Translations under genes and position numbers: made by a program
Notes under the pieces: generated by a model
The model's input: only the letters and a program-made list of their open reading frames with translations
The model's database searches: none
What the model was told of the DNA's origin: nothing
IMG/VR virus record: IMGVR_UViG_3300030380_002933
Span: 1 to 28,465 of that record
DNA length: 28,465 nucleotides
Source: a virus
Strand: one strand, 5' to 3'
Shown: piece by piece, positions 20,947 through 27,783 of the stretch
Numbering within the stretch: the first letter of the stretch is position 1
Layout: each line of letters opens with the position of its first letter

Positions 20947-21852
20947 ATGCCAGCATTTAGGGAAAAAGAAATTGTCAAAAAAGATTTCGTTGACGATTGG
21001 CGTTCGGCGTTTTCAAAGCGACTTGGACGTGCTGAAAACCGCCTTGTCGCGCGTTTGAAGCGTTTCTACAAGCGAAACTATTTTCAAGCGATTGACACCT
21101 TCATTCAAACAAACAACATTCAAACTGAAGGGATTTTCAAAACCGACGATTGGACAAACATTTATATTTCAATTTATACTGACATCGGTTTGGACTTTGC
21201 GAAATGGTATGCAAACAACTTTCGGCGGTATATTCCAAAAGCATTTGATTCGGAAAAACTTGAAGACGTGTTTCAACAAGCGTTTAAATTGTACGCCTTA
21301 GAACATGCCGGAACGCAAATTGAATTGGTAAAGGGAACGGCACTTGAAACACTAAAAAAAATATTACAAAGACGATTGCAAGACCCTGAATTCAATTCAC
21401 TTGGTGAACGTGAACGCGCTAGGATATTGCGTTCAGAGTTCACACGATATTCAGATTTCCAAGCGCGTCGTTTGGTTCGTACTGAAGCGACAAACGCGGC
21501 AAACCTTGGCGTTGAAAAAGGCGCAACAACTTTGTTTCCGCCTGACCAATTAAACAAACGTTGGATAACTGCGCGCGACGGTCGTGTTCGTTCTTTTTTT
21601 AATGGCGACAAAGCCGACCACGTTCAAATGGAATCACACCCAGACATTCCTTTTGACGGGTTTTTTAATGTCCCAAGTGAATTTGGAAGTGATAAAATGC
21701 GACGCCCCGGTGACCCTTCAGGTTCGGCGGCAAATCGAATCAATTGTCGTTGCGGTATTATTCCAATTCCGGTTGAAGGTGCGCAAGCGCGTGAAGGATT
21801 GACGGGTGTTGGTGTTGGCTTGTCCGGTGCGGGAACGTCGTCAATTGTCTAA
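20947..21852 (+). CDS. Minor head protein, MuF (SPP1 gp7)-like
   Basis: 301 residues. An N-terminal helical half (1-170) is followed by the MuF core: RLVRTEATNAANLGV (175-189), NKRWITARDGRVR (203-215), DKADHVQME (221-229), then RPGDPSGSAANRINCRC (253-269). The family binds the portal and enters the head, helping capsid assembly or DNA exit. Its position directly after the portal cassette and before the protease fits. The C-terminal tail (from 278) is Gly/Ser-rich and disordered. Confidence 0.9.
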   Translation: MPAFREKEIVKKDFVDDWRSAFSKRLGRAENRLVARLKRFYKRNYFQAIDTFIQTNNIQTEGIFKTDDWTNIYISIYTDIGLDFAKWYANNFRRYIPKAFDSEKLEDVFQQAFKLYALEHAGTQIELVKGTALETLKKILQRRLQDPEFNSLGERERARILRSEFTRYSDFQARRLVRTEATNAANLGVEKGATTLFPPDQLNKRWITARDGRVRSFFNGDKADHVQMESHPDIPFDGFFNVPSEFGSDKMRRPGDPSGSAANRINCRCGIIPIPVEGAQAREGLTGVGVGLSGAGTSSIV

Positions 21853-21860
21853 ATTAAAAA

Positions 21861-21872
21861 TTTGTAAATTTG
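21861..21872 (+). promoter_or_regulatory. TAAATTTG promoter box before the protease gene
   Basis: TAAATTTG at 21865-21872, preceded directly by TTTG (21861-21864), 14 bases before ATG 21887. It starts the protease-capsid unit. Confidence 0.5.
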
Positions 21873-21886
21873 TAAAAAATAAAAAT

Positions 21887-22570
21887 ATGTCTATTTTATA
21901 TAAGACCGCACCCGTTGGGGAATTGCTTGACGCCGATGAAAAGGCGGGCATTGTCAAGGGTTACGGTTCATATTTTGGAAATAAAGATTCCGACAACGAC
22001 GTGATTGTCAAAGGCGCGTATAAAAAAACCATTGAAGAAAACGGCGAACGTGTCAAATACATATATCAACACGACATGTTCAAACCAATCGGAAAAATGG
22101 TTGAACTATATGAAGACGACAAGGGACTTGTTTTCGTTGCCGAGGTTGCCAAAACGCAACTTGGAATGGACACGATTGAACTTATGAAAGCTGGCGTCAT
22201 CACCGAAAATTCGGTTGGAATCATGCCAATACAAAAACAACAAAAAGGGGACATTCGCGAAATATCAGAGGTTAAACTTTACGAAATAAGCGCGGTCACA
22301 ATTGCCGCCAATGACCAGGCGAAAATCCTTGATGTAAAAAATGAAACGTTGACAAAGCAACATTGTGAACGTTTTGAAAAACTTGCCAAGCTAATACGCA
22401 AAGGCAATATATCGGACGAAATGGGATTATCCATTGAAGCCGAACTATTAAAGCTAAAATCATTGTTTGAACAATTCACAACGCCGGTTGAAGAAACCAC
22501 GTTGCCGAAAAACGCGGTTGATGCTGACGAACCTTTTAATTATATGTTAAACCTTTTCCAAAAAATTTAA
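21887..22570 (+). CDS. Prohead protease (HK97/S78 type)
   Basis: 227 residues from ATG 21887 (MSILYKTAPVGELL); a longer frame from 21806 overlaps the MuF gene and the promoter and is rejected. Motifs: GYGSYFGNKDSDNDVI (25-40) and VKGAYKKT (41-48), catalytic His 62 in YQHDMFKPIGK, catalytic Ser 109 in ENSVGIMP, and LYEISAVTIAANDQA (131-145). This is the assemblin-like serine protease that cleaves the capsid delta domain in procapsids. The C-terminal ~75 residues are helical and may act as a scaffold. It is next to the capsid gene, with 2 bases between. Confidence 0.92.
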   Translation: MSILYKTAPVGELLDADEKAGIVKGYGSYFGNKDSDNDVIVKGAYKKTIEENGERVKYIYQHDMFKPIGKMVELYEDDKGLVFVAEVAKTQLGMDTIELMKAGVITENSVGIMPIQKQQKGDIREISEVKLYEISAVTIAANDQAKILDVKNETLTKQHCERFEKLAKLIRKGNISDEMGLSIEAELLKLKSLFEQFTTPVEETTLPKNAVDADEPFNYMLNLFQKI

Positions 22571-22572
22571 TC

Positions 22573-23730
22573 ATGGAAGAAAACACAAAAAATCAAATTG
22601 ACGCGATTGCAAAAGAAATCGAAGTCAAATTTGAAAACGTTGCGTCAACTAACAAAGACGAATTCAACGCGTTGACTGAAAAATTCAACGAACTGAATTC
22701 AAGAATTGACGCCCAAGAAGTAGCGACTAAAAAATTCAATGAAAGTCGTGAACCAAAATCATTCAAGAATACACTAATAAAAGCAATTTCAGAAGGTGCG
22801 ATTGACGCCCTTAAAAATGGAAATGCCCGTTCAGCTAAATTCGAAATCAAAGCGGACATGACAACTGGTGCGGATTTTACCGGCGAAGTCATTCCAGCGG
22901 ATAGAGTTGCGGGATATAAGTTTGACCCAACGCGTTCAACGCATGTTCGTCAACTTATTCCAACGGGTTCAACTGCGTCTGACGTAGTTCGTTTCGTAAA
23001 GGAAAGCGGATATTCAAACGGTGCAGCTGCAACGTCTGAAGGTTCGACCCTTACTCAATCGGATTTCGACATGACTGCAAGTGATGCAAACGTTCAGAAA
23101 ATTGGAACGTACTTCAGAATTTCAGAAGAAATGCTTGCCGATACGCCACAATTGACAAGCTATTTGTCTGCGCGTGCGCCTGAAAAACTTTTGGAAGTTG
23201 AAGACACACAAATTTTAAGCGGAACCGGAGTTGCCCCACAATTAAGTGGTATCATCACCGATTCAACTGACTTTGCGGCGGGTGGTTTTGCCAACGCTAT
23301 CGAAAGCGCAAATGAATTTGACGTTCTTACGGTTGCAATGAACCAATTGTCACTTTCAAACTATCAAGCAAATTATATCATGATTAATCCGACGGATTTC
23401 CACAAGATATTGTTGCTTAAAGATTCAAACAACAACTATTTGAAAGACCAATGGTATCAAGGTTTGGAACCAAGAATCAACGGCGTTCCCGTAGTTCTTT
23501 CAACTGCAATCACTTCCGACAAGTATTTAATCGGAAACTTCAGCGTTGGAACACAACTTTGGGTTCGTGACAATGTTTCTGTTGAATTCTTCAGAGAAGA
23601 CGGAACCAATGTCCGCGATGGATTCGTAACGTGCCGCGTCATGGAACGCGTTGCGCTTACCAACTACTTACCAAACGCATTTGTAAACGGTGATTTCAGC
23701 GTTGACAAAGCCGCGCTTGAAACTTCTTAA
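22573..23730 (+). CDS. Major capsid protein (HK97 fold)
   Basis: 385 residues. Residues 1-~60 form a charged coiled coil (delta/scaffold domain), then a linker and the mature protein beginning near residues 88-96 (around KADMTTGADFTGEVIP). Typical blocks: TRSTHVRQLIPTGS, FRISEEMLADTPQL, EDTQILSGTGVAPQLSGI and the C-terminal FREDGTNVRDGFVTCRVMER. The upstream prohead protease would remove the N-terminal part. It is the most abundant virion protein in this family. A strong terminator follows after its stop. Confidence 0.92.
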   Translation: MEENTKNQIDAIAKEIEVKFENVASTNKDEFNALTEKFNELNSRIDAQEVATKKFNESREPKSFKNTLIKAISEGAIDALKNGNARSAKFEIKADMTTGADFTGEVIPADRVAGYKFDPTRSTHVRQLIPTGSTASDVVRFVKESGYSNGAAATSEGSTLTQSDFDMTASDANVQKIGTYFRISEEMLADTPQLTSYLSARAPEKLLEVEDTQILSGTGVAPQLSGIITDSTDFAAGGFANAIESANEFDVLTVAMNQLSLSNYQANYIMINPTDFHKILLLKDSNNNYLKDQWYQGLEPRINGVPVVLSTAITSDKYLIGNFSVGTQLWVRDNVSVEFFREDGTNVRDGFVTCRVMERVALTNYLPNAFVNGDFSVDKAALETS

Positions 23731-23750
23731 TCAATAAGAAAATAGACCAT

Positions 23751-23780
23751 AAAAGGGGCGCATTTGTGTCCCTTTTTTTT
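23751..23780 (+). terminator. Rho-independent terminator after the capsid gene
   Basis: GGGGCGCA (23755-23762) pairs with TGTGTCCC (23765-23772) with two G-T wobbles, AAAA before and eight T after. Usual for limiting readthrough from the capsid unit. Confidence 0.85.
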
Positions 23781-23830
23781 GTGTCCTATATTCGTAGAAA
23801 TAAAAAATTTTACTTTTTTTTTAAAAAATA

Positions 23831-23861
23831 TTTGGTATTTAAAAAAATTGTTTTATCTTTG
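23831..23861 (+). promoter_or_regulatory. Full Bacteroidetes-type promoter, cassette copy B
   Basis: TTTG at 23831-23834, 19 bases, TATCTTTG at 23854-23861. The interior matches copy A at 15579-15608 (TTAAAAAAATTGTTTTAT). A two-codon frame ATG AAA TAA (23874-23882) lies before the true start 23885. Confidence 0.8.
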
Positions 23862-23884
23862 AGGTATCAAACAATGAAATAATT

Positions 23885-24091
23885 ATGAAAACAATGAAAC
23901 ATTTAATTTTAAACGACGGAAAACTTTGGAATAAAAACTTCAACATCGGTGGTTTTATTATTCCACAATTTGGCGAAGCGCAAGACGCAAAAAGATTTAA
24001 TTCAATTGACGACGCGCAAAACGTATTGAATCAAATTCCTTCACAAATTGCAAACGATTGCAAAGTTGTGATTGATATTTGGAATCTTTAA
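23885..24091 (+). CDS. Small protein, unknown (moron-like)
   Basis: 68 residues (MKTMKHLILNDGKLWNKNFN). Beta-rich (GGFIIPQFGEAQDAKRF, then helix SIDDAQNVLNQI and strand CKVVIDIW). It has its own complete promoter, identical in core to that of the gene at 15630, and a strong terminator after it. Such an isolated unit between capsid and connector genes is typical of moron genes. No motif reveals a function. Confidence 0.65.
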   Translation: MKTMKHLILNDGKLWNKNFNIGGFIIPQFGEAQDAKRFNSIDDAQNVLNQIPSQIANDCKVVIDIWNL

Positions 24092-24098
24092 AAAACCC

Positions 24099-24127
24099 GG
24101 CGGGGTTCGCCCCGCCTTTAAATTTTT
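24099..24127 (+). terminator. Rho-independent terminator with UUCG loop
   Basis: GGCGGGG (24099-24105), TTCG loop, CCCCGCC (24110-24116), then TTTAAATTTTT. It closes the 23885 unit. Confidence 0.9.
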
Positions 24128-24131
24128 AACT

Positions 24132-24242
24132 ATGAATAAATTTGAACAAATGATTTACGTCGGCGTTTACTCAATTGGTGTTGGCGCGTTGATTGTTGGA
24201 TTCCTTGCGTTTGCCGCTTGGTTTGATACGATTGTATTATGA
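24132..24242 (+). CDS. Microprotein with one membrane segment
   Basis: 36 residues (MNKFEQMIYVGVYSIGVGAL). A hydrophobic segment spans ~8-34. It begins four bases after the previous terminator and its stop overlaps the next ATG (24239-24242). Too small to recognise; the codon pattern and overlap support it being real. Confidence 0.5.
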   Translation: MNKFEQMIYVGVYSIGVGALIVGFLAFAAWFDTIVL

Positions 24243-24388
24243 CACTTATCCAGCAAATAAAAGAACAATTGAAGGAATTGGAATCGAAATCGGATTTCAT
24301 GACCGTTCATGATAAGATATTTTTGTCAAGGGTTTCAAAGAAAATTGAAGACCTTGAACACCGCATTCGACAAAAGTCGGATTTTTAA
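24239..24388 (+). CDS. Small helical protein, unknown
   Basis: 49 residues (MTLIQQIKEQLKELESKSDF, then FLSRVSKKIEDLEHRIRQ), two charged helices fit for an antiparallel coiled coil. Translation is coupled to the upstream membrane microprotein by ATGA. A hairpin terminator follows. The pair could act together at the membrane, but this is only inferred from coupling. Confidence 0.5.
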   Translation: MTLIQQIKEQLKELESKSDFMTVHDKIFLSRVSKKIEDLEHRIRQKSDF

Positions 24389-24422
24389 TTTTCATTATTT
24401 TTCTATTTGGTTTTAATTGTTG

Positions 24423-24454
24423 AAAACCCGTTGAACATTCAGCGGGTTTTTTTT
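24423..24454 (+). terminator. Rho-independent terminator
   Basis: AAAACCCGTTGAA (24423-24435) pairs with TTCAGCGGGTTTT (24438-24450) with one wobble, then more T. Closes the two-gene unit before 24483. Confidence 0.9.
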
Positions 24455-24482
24455 GTAATTTGGTTACAACCAACAAAAATAA

Positions 24483-24857
24483 ATGAACACCAATCAAAAG
24501 GGTTGTTTTGCGGAATATAAATTCGCGACCGCCGCAATGGAATGCGGTTTAAATGTTTCAATGCCGTTGTTGGATTCATCAAGATACGATTGTATTGTTG
24601 AACATCAAGGTCTTCTTTCAAAAGTACAAATTAAAAATGCAAATGACCGCAACGAATCTCAATTCAAAAAAGGGGTTCACGTTAAAATGTTGCAAAGCGG
24701 CATGTTTTACACAAAAGATTTGGTTGATGTTTTTGCGATTTATGTCTTTGACGGTTTTTTCATTATTCCAAATAAAGAACAACGCGCCTTCAGGTTTATT
24801 CCTGGCGGTAAATATTCAAATTTTTTTAATAACTTTGCACCATTCTTCAATTACTAG
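24483..24857 (+). CDS. PD-(D/E)XK endonuclease-like protein
   Basis: 124 residues. KGCFAEYKFATAAMECGLNV (6-25) gives the first Glu (E11), SRYDCIVEHQG (33-43) the Asp (D36), KVQIKNAN (47-54) the Gln-x-Lys. This is the pattern of small PD-(D/E)XK endonucleases (PDDEXK_11 / intron-endonuclease-like). It stands alone between two terminators in the capsid-connector gap, away from the replication nucleases. It might be a selfish or superinfection-related nuclease. A weak box (TAATTTG, one base short of the consensus) lies upstream. Confidence 0.7.
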   Translation: MNTNQKGCFAEYKFATAAMECGLNVSMPLLDSSRYDCIVEHQGLLSKVQIKNANDRNESQFKKGVHVKMLQSGMFYTKDLVDVFAIYVFDGFFIIPNKEQRAFRFIPGGKYSNFFNNFAPFFNY

Positions 24858-24880
24858 GATTTTTTCATTGTTTCATTAGG

Positions 24881-24914
24881 AAAAAGCGTCGAATTTGTTC
24901 GGCGTTTTTTTTTG
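24881..24914 (+). terminator. Rho-independent terminator, loop shared with the next promoter
   Basis: AAAAAG then CGTCGAA (24887-24893), TTTG loop, TTCGGCG (24898-24904) with one wobble, long T-run. The loop TTTG is also the upstream box of the promoter at 24915. Confidence 0.85.
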
Positions 24915-24922
24915 TATTTTTG
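24894..24922 (+). promoter_or_regulatory. Promoter of the connector block, overlapping a terminator
   Basis: TTTG 24894-24897, 17 bases, TATTTTTG 24915-24922, 19 bases before ATG 24942. The upstream box lies in the loop of the preceding terminator. Confidence 0.65.
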
Positions 24923-24941
24923 TTAAATAAAATCACAAATC

Positions 24942-25127
24942 ATGAAAGTAAAAATGACAAAGCGCATCAAGCACGGTTCAAACTTGTTTGAAGCTGGTGA
25001 AGTTTACACGGTTGGCGCAATCACGGGTTCTGAATGGGTTTCAAAAGGTTACTGCGAAGAACACAAAGAAGAACCAAAACCCAAAGCAAAAAAGTCAAAA
25101 AAAGAAGAACCCAAAATTGAAGAATAA
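24942..25127 (+). CDS. Small head-associated-type protein with charged tail
   Basis: 61 residues. A compact first part (MKVKMTKRIKHGSNLFEAGE then VYTVGAITGSEWVSKGYCEE) resembles small phage proteins that sit between capsid and connector genes. The last 20 residues are a Lys/Glu-rich tail. It overlaps the next ATG by one base (TAATG). Head-linked by position; function unknown. Confidence 0.65.
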   Translation: MKVKMTKRIKHGSNLFEAGEVYTVGAITGSEWVSKGYCEEHKEEPKPKAKKSKKEEPKIEE

Positions 25128-25672
25128 TGCGACAAATTGAAATCGTATCGACAACGGGTTCGGAATTGATTACAACTTCAGACGTCAAAGATTATGTTCG
25201 TATTGACACGACCGTTGACGACACGTTGATTGACCGCATGATTGTCCAAGCGCGAATTTGGTGTGAAAACTATATTTCGCGCGACATAGTTGCAAAACAA
25301 CGCAAATATTATTTGGACAAAGCCCAAGGATTCATTCAGATTCCTTTTGCGCCAGTTGCGACAATTACAAGCGTGACTGTTCAGGGTCAAGCGGCGGAAT
25401 ATCAAGAAAAAGGATTGAACAAAGAACAAATCATTTTGACAAGTGGTGTCAACGAGGTTTTGTCCGGTTCAAATACGCCCTTTGCAAAGGAAGTTTTAAT
25501 AACCTACACAACGGCGGGATTGTCGGACGATTTAATAAAACAAGCACTTCTTCAATTGGTTTCAACTTATTATGACAACCGCGCTGACTTTATTGAAGGC
25601 GGTCGAATATTAAGTGAAATTCCGACAAACGTGAAGTCAATTTTGGCATCACAAAAACAAATGTTTGTATAA
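25127..25672 (+). CDS. Head-tail connector (HK97 gp6-like)
   Basis: 181 residues. Residues 1-~60 give DVKDYVRIDTTVDDTLIDRM, IVQARIWCENYISRDIVA, the helix pair of this family, which forms a ring under the portal. Residues ~70-150 add a beta-rich insert (IQIPFAPVATITSVTVQG), and ALLQLVSTYYDNRAD returns to the helical core near the end. Packed end to end with the adaptor gene. Family call from pattern and order. Confidence 0.85.
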   Translation: MRQIEIVSTTGSELITTSDVKDYVRIDTTVDDTLIDRMIVQARIWCENYISRDIVAKQRKYYLDKAQGFIQIPFAPVATITSVTVQGQAAEYQEKGLNKEQIILTSGVNEVLSGSNTPFAKEVLITYTTAGLSDDLIKQALLQLVSTYYDNRADFIEGGRILSEIPTNVKSILASQKQMFV

Positions 25673-25995
25673 TGCAAAGCGGTGATTTCAATTCGCGAAT
25701 TAAGATTTTGCGCCTTACAAAGACCGCGGATGGTTTTGGGGGGTTTACATCAGCCGAATCAACAATTGCGACGGTTTGGTGTAAACAAATCGAGAAACGC
25801 GGGGAAATCGAACAAGAAGGCGGATTGCGGCAACGCAAACTTGAAATTGAATTGAAATTCAGGAAAAAGACCGCCGACCAAATTTTAGATTCGGACATTT
25901 TGCAATTTGACGGTGCAAGCGAAAAAATGAGAATCAACGACCGAATTGATTCGGTTGAAGACTTTTTCACAACAATCAAAGTGACTGAAATATAA
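25672..25995 (+). CDS. Head-tail joining (adaptor) protein
   Basis: 107 residues of beta-rich type (NSRIKILRLTKTADGFGGF, then STIATVWCKQI and IKVTEI), the look of the SPP1 gp16 / phage head-tail joining family. It would close the neck beneath the connector. TAATG overlap with the upstream gene and direct contact with the gp10-like gene fit. Confidence 0.82.
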   Translation: MQSGDFNSRIKILRLTKTADGFGGFTSAESTIATVWCKQIEKRGEIEQEGGLRQRKLEIELKFRKKTADQILDSDILQFDGASEKMRINDRIDSVEDFFTTIKVTEI

Positions 25996-26450
25996 TGGCA
26001 AAATTTCAATACACCCGCGTTTTTGTTGACCCTGTTGATTTGAAGGAACTTGAATCAAAAATGAAACGTTTGTTCAAACTTTCAAAACAAGAATTGTCAA
26101 ATGAAGTTGGCGGTTGGGGACTTACAACACAAAGACTTGCAAAAGAACGTGTCCCGCGTGACACGGGTGATTTGATGAAGTCAATCAAAGCACAACGCAA
26201 AGGTGATGAAGCGGTTGTTGAAGCTGGCATGAATTACGCGCCCTATGTTGAATTTGGAACGGGGCGAAGTGTTGATTTGTCTGAACTTGACGAACTTGAA
26301 ATTCCGCAATCGTATGCGGCGCAATTCAAAGGCAAAGGAAACAAAGAAGTTAATTTGCCAGCACGTCCATATTTATACAATTCAGCGCGTGAAGCATTGC
26401 GCGACATGTTATCAAACATGAATCGTAAAATTAAAAACATTGTAAAATGA
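25995..26450 (+). CDS. HK97 gp10-like tail component
   Basis: 151 residues. MNYAPYVEFGTG (77-88) and ARPYLYNSAREALRDM (122-137) are the family landmarks, with RVPRDTGDLMKSI before them. Members sit at the neck or tail completion in HK97-like phages. Its last bases overlap the next gene start (ATGA at 26447-26450). Confidence 0.88.
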   Translation: MAKFQYTRVFVDPVDLKELESKMKRLFKLSKQELSNEVGGWGLTTQRLAKERVPRDTGDLMKSIKAQRKGDEAVVEAGMNYAPYVEFGTGRSVDLSELDELEIPQSYAAQFKGKGNKEVNLPARPYLYNSAREALRDMLSNMNRKIKNIVK

Positions 26451-26884
26451 AAGACCCAATTCGTTTTGTACGCAAAGGAATCCTTGACGCCCTTGACGGG
26501 AATGTTCAATTGGATTCGGTTGACGTCCCGGTTTATGGTCGCGTCCCTTCAAATGCGTCGTTTCCTTACATTCGCGTTTATTCACTTGAAACAAACGAAA
26601 TTGACAACAATCGTGATTCATACAACACCGAAGTCATCACACGAATTGAAGTAAATACGCGTTTTGATTCCGACACCGGGGGTGAACTTGATTGCAATAT
26701 AATCACCGACAAAATTGCGCAAATCGTGCGCACACGTTCAGGGGGTTATGTTGATTTAGGTTCAAATGGTTTTAAAATATACACTTCAGAAATTGAATCA
26801 ATATCGTATGTTGAAGACGACATGATTGACAAAACTTATTTCCGTTCAATTATGGAACTATCAAACCGCGTGTTTCAAATATGA
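26447..26884 (+). CDS. Tail terminator-like protein (DUF3168 type)
   Basis: 145 residues. DVPVYGRVPSNASFPYIRVY (26-45) and the TRIEVNTRFDSD stretch (65-76) are typical, as is the Glu/Asp-bracketed EIESISYVEDD end region. It caps the tail tube and joins it to the neck. Coupled by ATGA to both neighbours (26447-26450, 26881-26884). Order connector, adaptor, gp10, terminator matches HK97. Confidence 0.82.
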   Translation: MKDPIRFVRKGILDALDGNVQLDSVDVPVYGRVPSNASFPYIRVYSLETNEIDNNRDSYNTEVITRIEVNTRFDSDTGGELDCNIITDKIAQIVRTRSGGYVDLGSNGFKIYTSEIESISYVEDDMIDKTYFRSIMELSNRVFQI

Positions 26885-27318
26885 GAAGAATTGACCAAAT
26901 CATTGTTCATTGTACGGCAACACCCGCCGGACGTGAAACAAGTGTTGACGAAATTCGACGTTGGCATTTAGAACGCGGATTTTCTGATATTGGCTATCAT
27001 TTTGTCATTGGACTTGACGGGTGCATTGAAGACGGAAGACCAATTGAAAAAATTGGTGCGCATTGCAAAGGAAAAAATCGACATTCAATTGGCGTTTGTT
27101 ACGTTGGCGGAATGGACAAGAAAATGAAAAATTGGCTTGACACCCGAACGCCGGAACAATGTTTGGCACTTGAAGAACTGCTTTGGCAACTAAAAGAATT
27201 ATTTCCGAATGCGGTAATTTATGGACACAATAATTTTTCAACAAAGGCGTGTCCAAGTTTTGACGCCGTTGAAGAATACAAGCATATCATCACACAAAAC
27301 GACGAAAATAATGTCTAA
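26881..27318 (+). CDS. N-acetylmuramoyl-L-alanine amidase (T7 lysozyme-like endolysin)
   Basis: 145 residues, Amidase_2 fold. Zinc ligands H10 (IIVHCTAT), H116 (GHNNF) and C124 (KACPSF), plus Y39 and K122, line up with T7 lysozyme H17, H122, C130, Y46 and K128 with a constant offset of 6-7. The enzyme cuts the bond between muramic acid and the stem peptide to break the host wall. No signal peptide, so it needs the holin. It starts inside the stop of the tail terminator gene and overlaps the holin-like gene by 8 bases. Confidence 0.92.
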   Translation: MRRIDQIIVHCTATPAGRETSVDEIRRWHLERGFSDIGYHFVIGLDGCIEDGRPIEKIGAHCKGKNRHSIGVCYVGGMDKKMKNWLDTRTPEQCLALEELLWQLKELFPNAVIYGHNNFSTKACPSFDAVEEYKHIITQNDENNV

Positions 27319-27739
27319 AAAAAAATTCAAACAAACGAAAGTTGGAAAATTTTTGAATCAAATTGGTTCAACCATTGGTTCGGGACTTGACGATGTATTG
27401 CCAGATTCGGGCGTTTTGGGGATTGTCAAACGTTTAATTGAAAAAGATGACACGATTCCCCAACCGGACAAAGAAACCGCGCTGAAGATGTTGGAAATGG
27501 ATTTGGTTGAAATGCAAGAAGTCACAAAGCGTTGGCAATCCGACATGTCGGCAACGGGAACTTGGCTGACAAAAAACGTGCGCCCTTTGACACTTGTGTT
27601 TTTTTCGCTTTCATACGTGACGGGTTGGTTTTTGGAATACCCGCTTGATTCAATTCAAGGTGTTTTGTCATTAATTGTTGGCGCTTACTTTGGAAGCCGT
27701 GGCATTGAAAAAGTCATGGGGAACAACCGTCACAAATAA
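27311..27739 (+). CDS. Holin-like membrane protein (3TM-holin type)
   Basis: 142 residues from ATG 27311 (MSKKKFKQTKVG); an upstream start at 27221 is a shadow of the amidase. Soluble, charged first part (1-85: MLEMDLVEMQEVTKRWQSDM), then membrane segments ~92-108 (PLTLVFFSLSYVTGWFL) and ~115-128 (IQGVLSLIVGAYFG). The block WQSDMSATGTWLTKNVRPL is typical of 3TM holins. Next to the amidase, so lysis timing and amidase release are the likely tasks. Confidence 0.78.
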   Translation: MSKKKFKQTKVGKFLNQIGSTIGSGLDDVLPDSGVLGIVKRLIEKDDTIPQPDKETALKMLEMDLVEMQEVTKRWQSDMSATGTWLTKNVRPLTLVFFSLSYVTGWFLEYPLDSIQGVLSLIVGAYFGSRGIEKVMGNNRHK

Positions 27740-27759
27740 AAAGTCAAATTGTAAATTCG

Positions 27760-27767
27760 TAAATTTG
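27760..27767 (+). promoter_or_regulatory. TAAATTTG promoter box before the fibre gene
   Basis: TAAATTTG 16 bases before ATG 27784, with an imperfect copy TAAATTCG just ahead (27752-27759). No good upstream TTTG. Confidence 0.5.
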
Positions 27768-27783
27768 TAAAAATTTCGATTTC

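Noticed and set aside
21806-21886. N-terminal extension of the prohead protease
   Set aside because: Overlaps the MuF gene and contains the TAAATTTG box; the protease proper begins at ATG 21887.
27221-27310. N-terminal extension of the holin-like gene
   Set aside because: This part is a shadow frame of the amidase, and ATG 27311 fits the family length.
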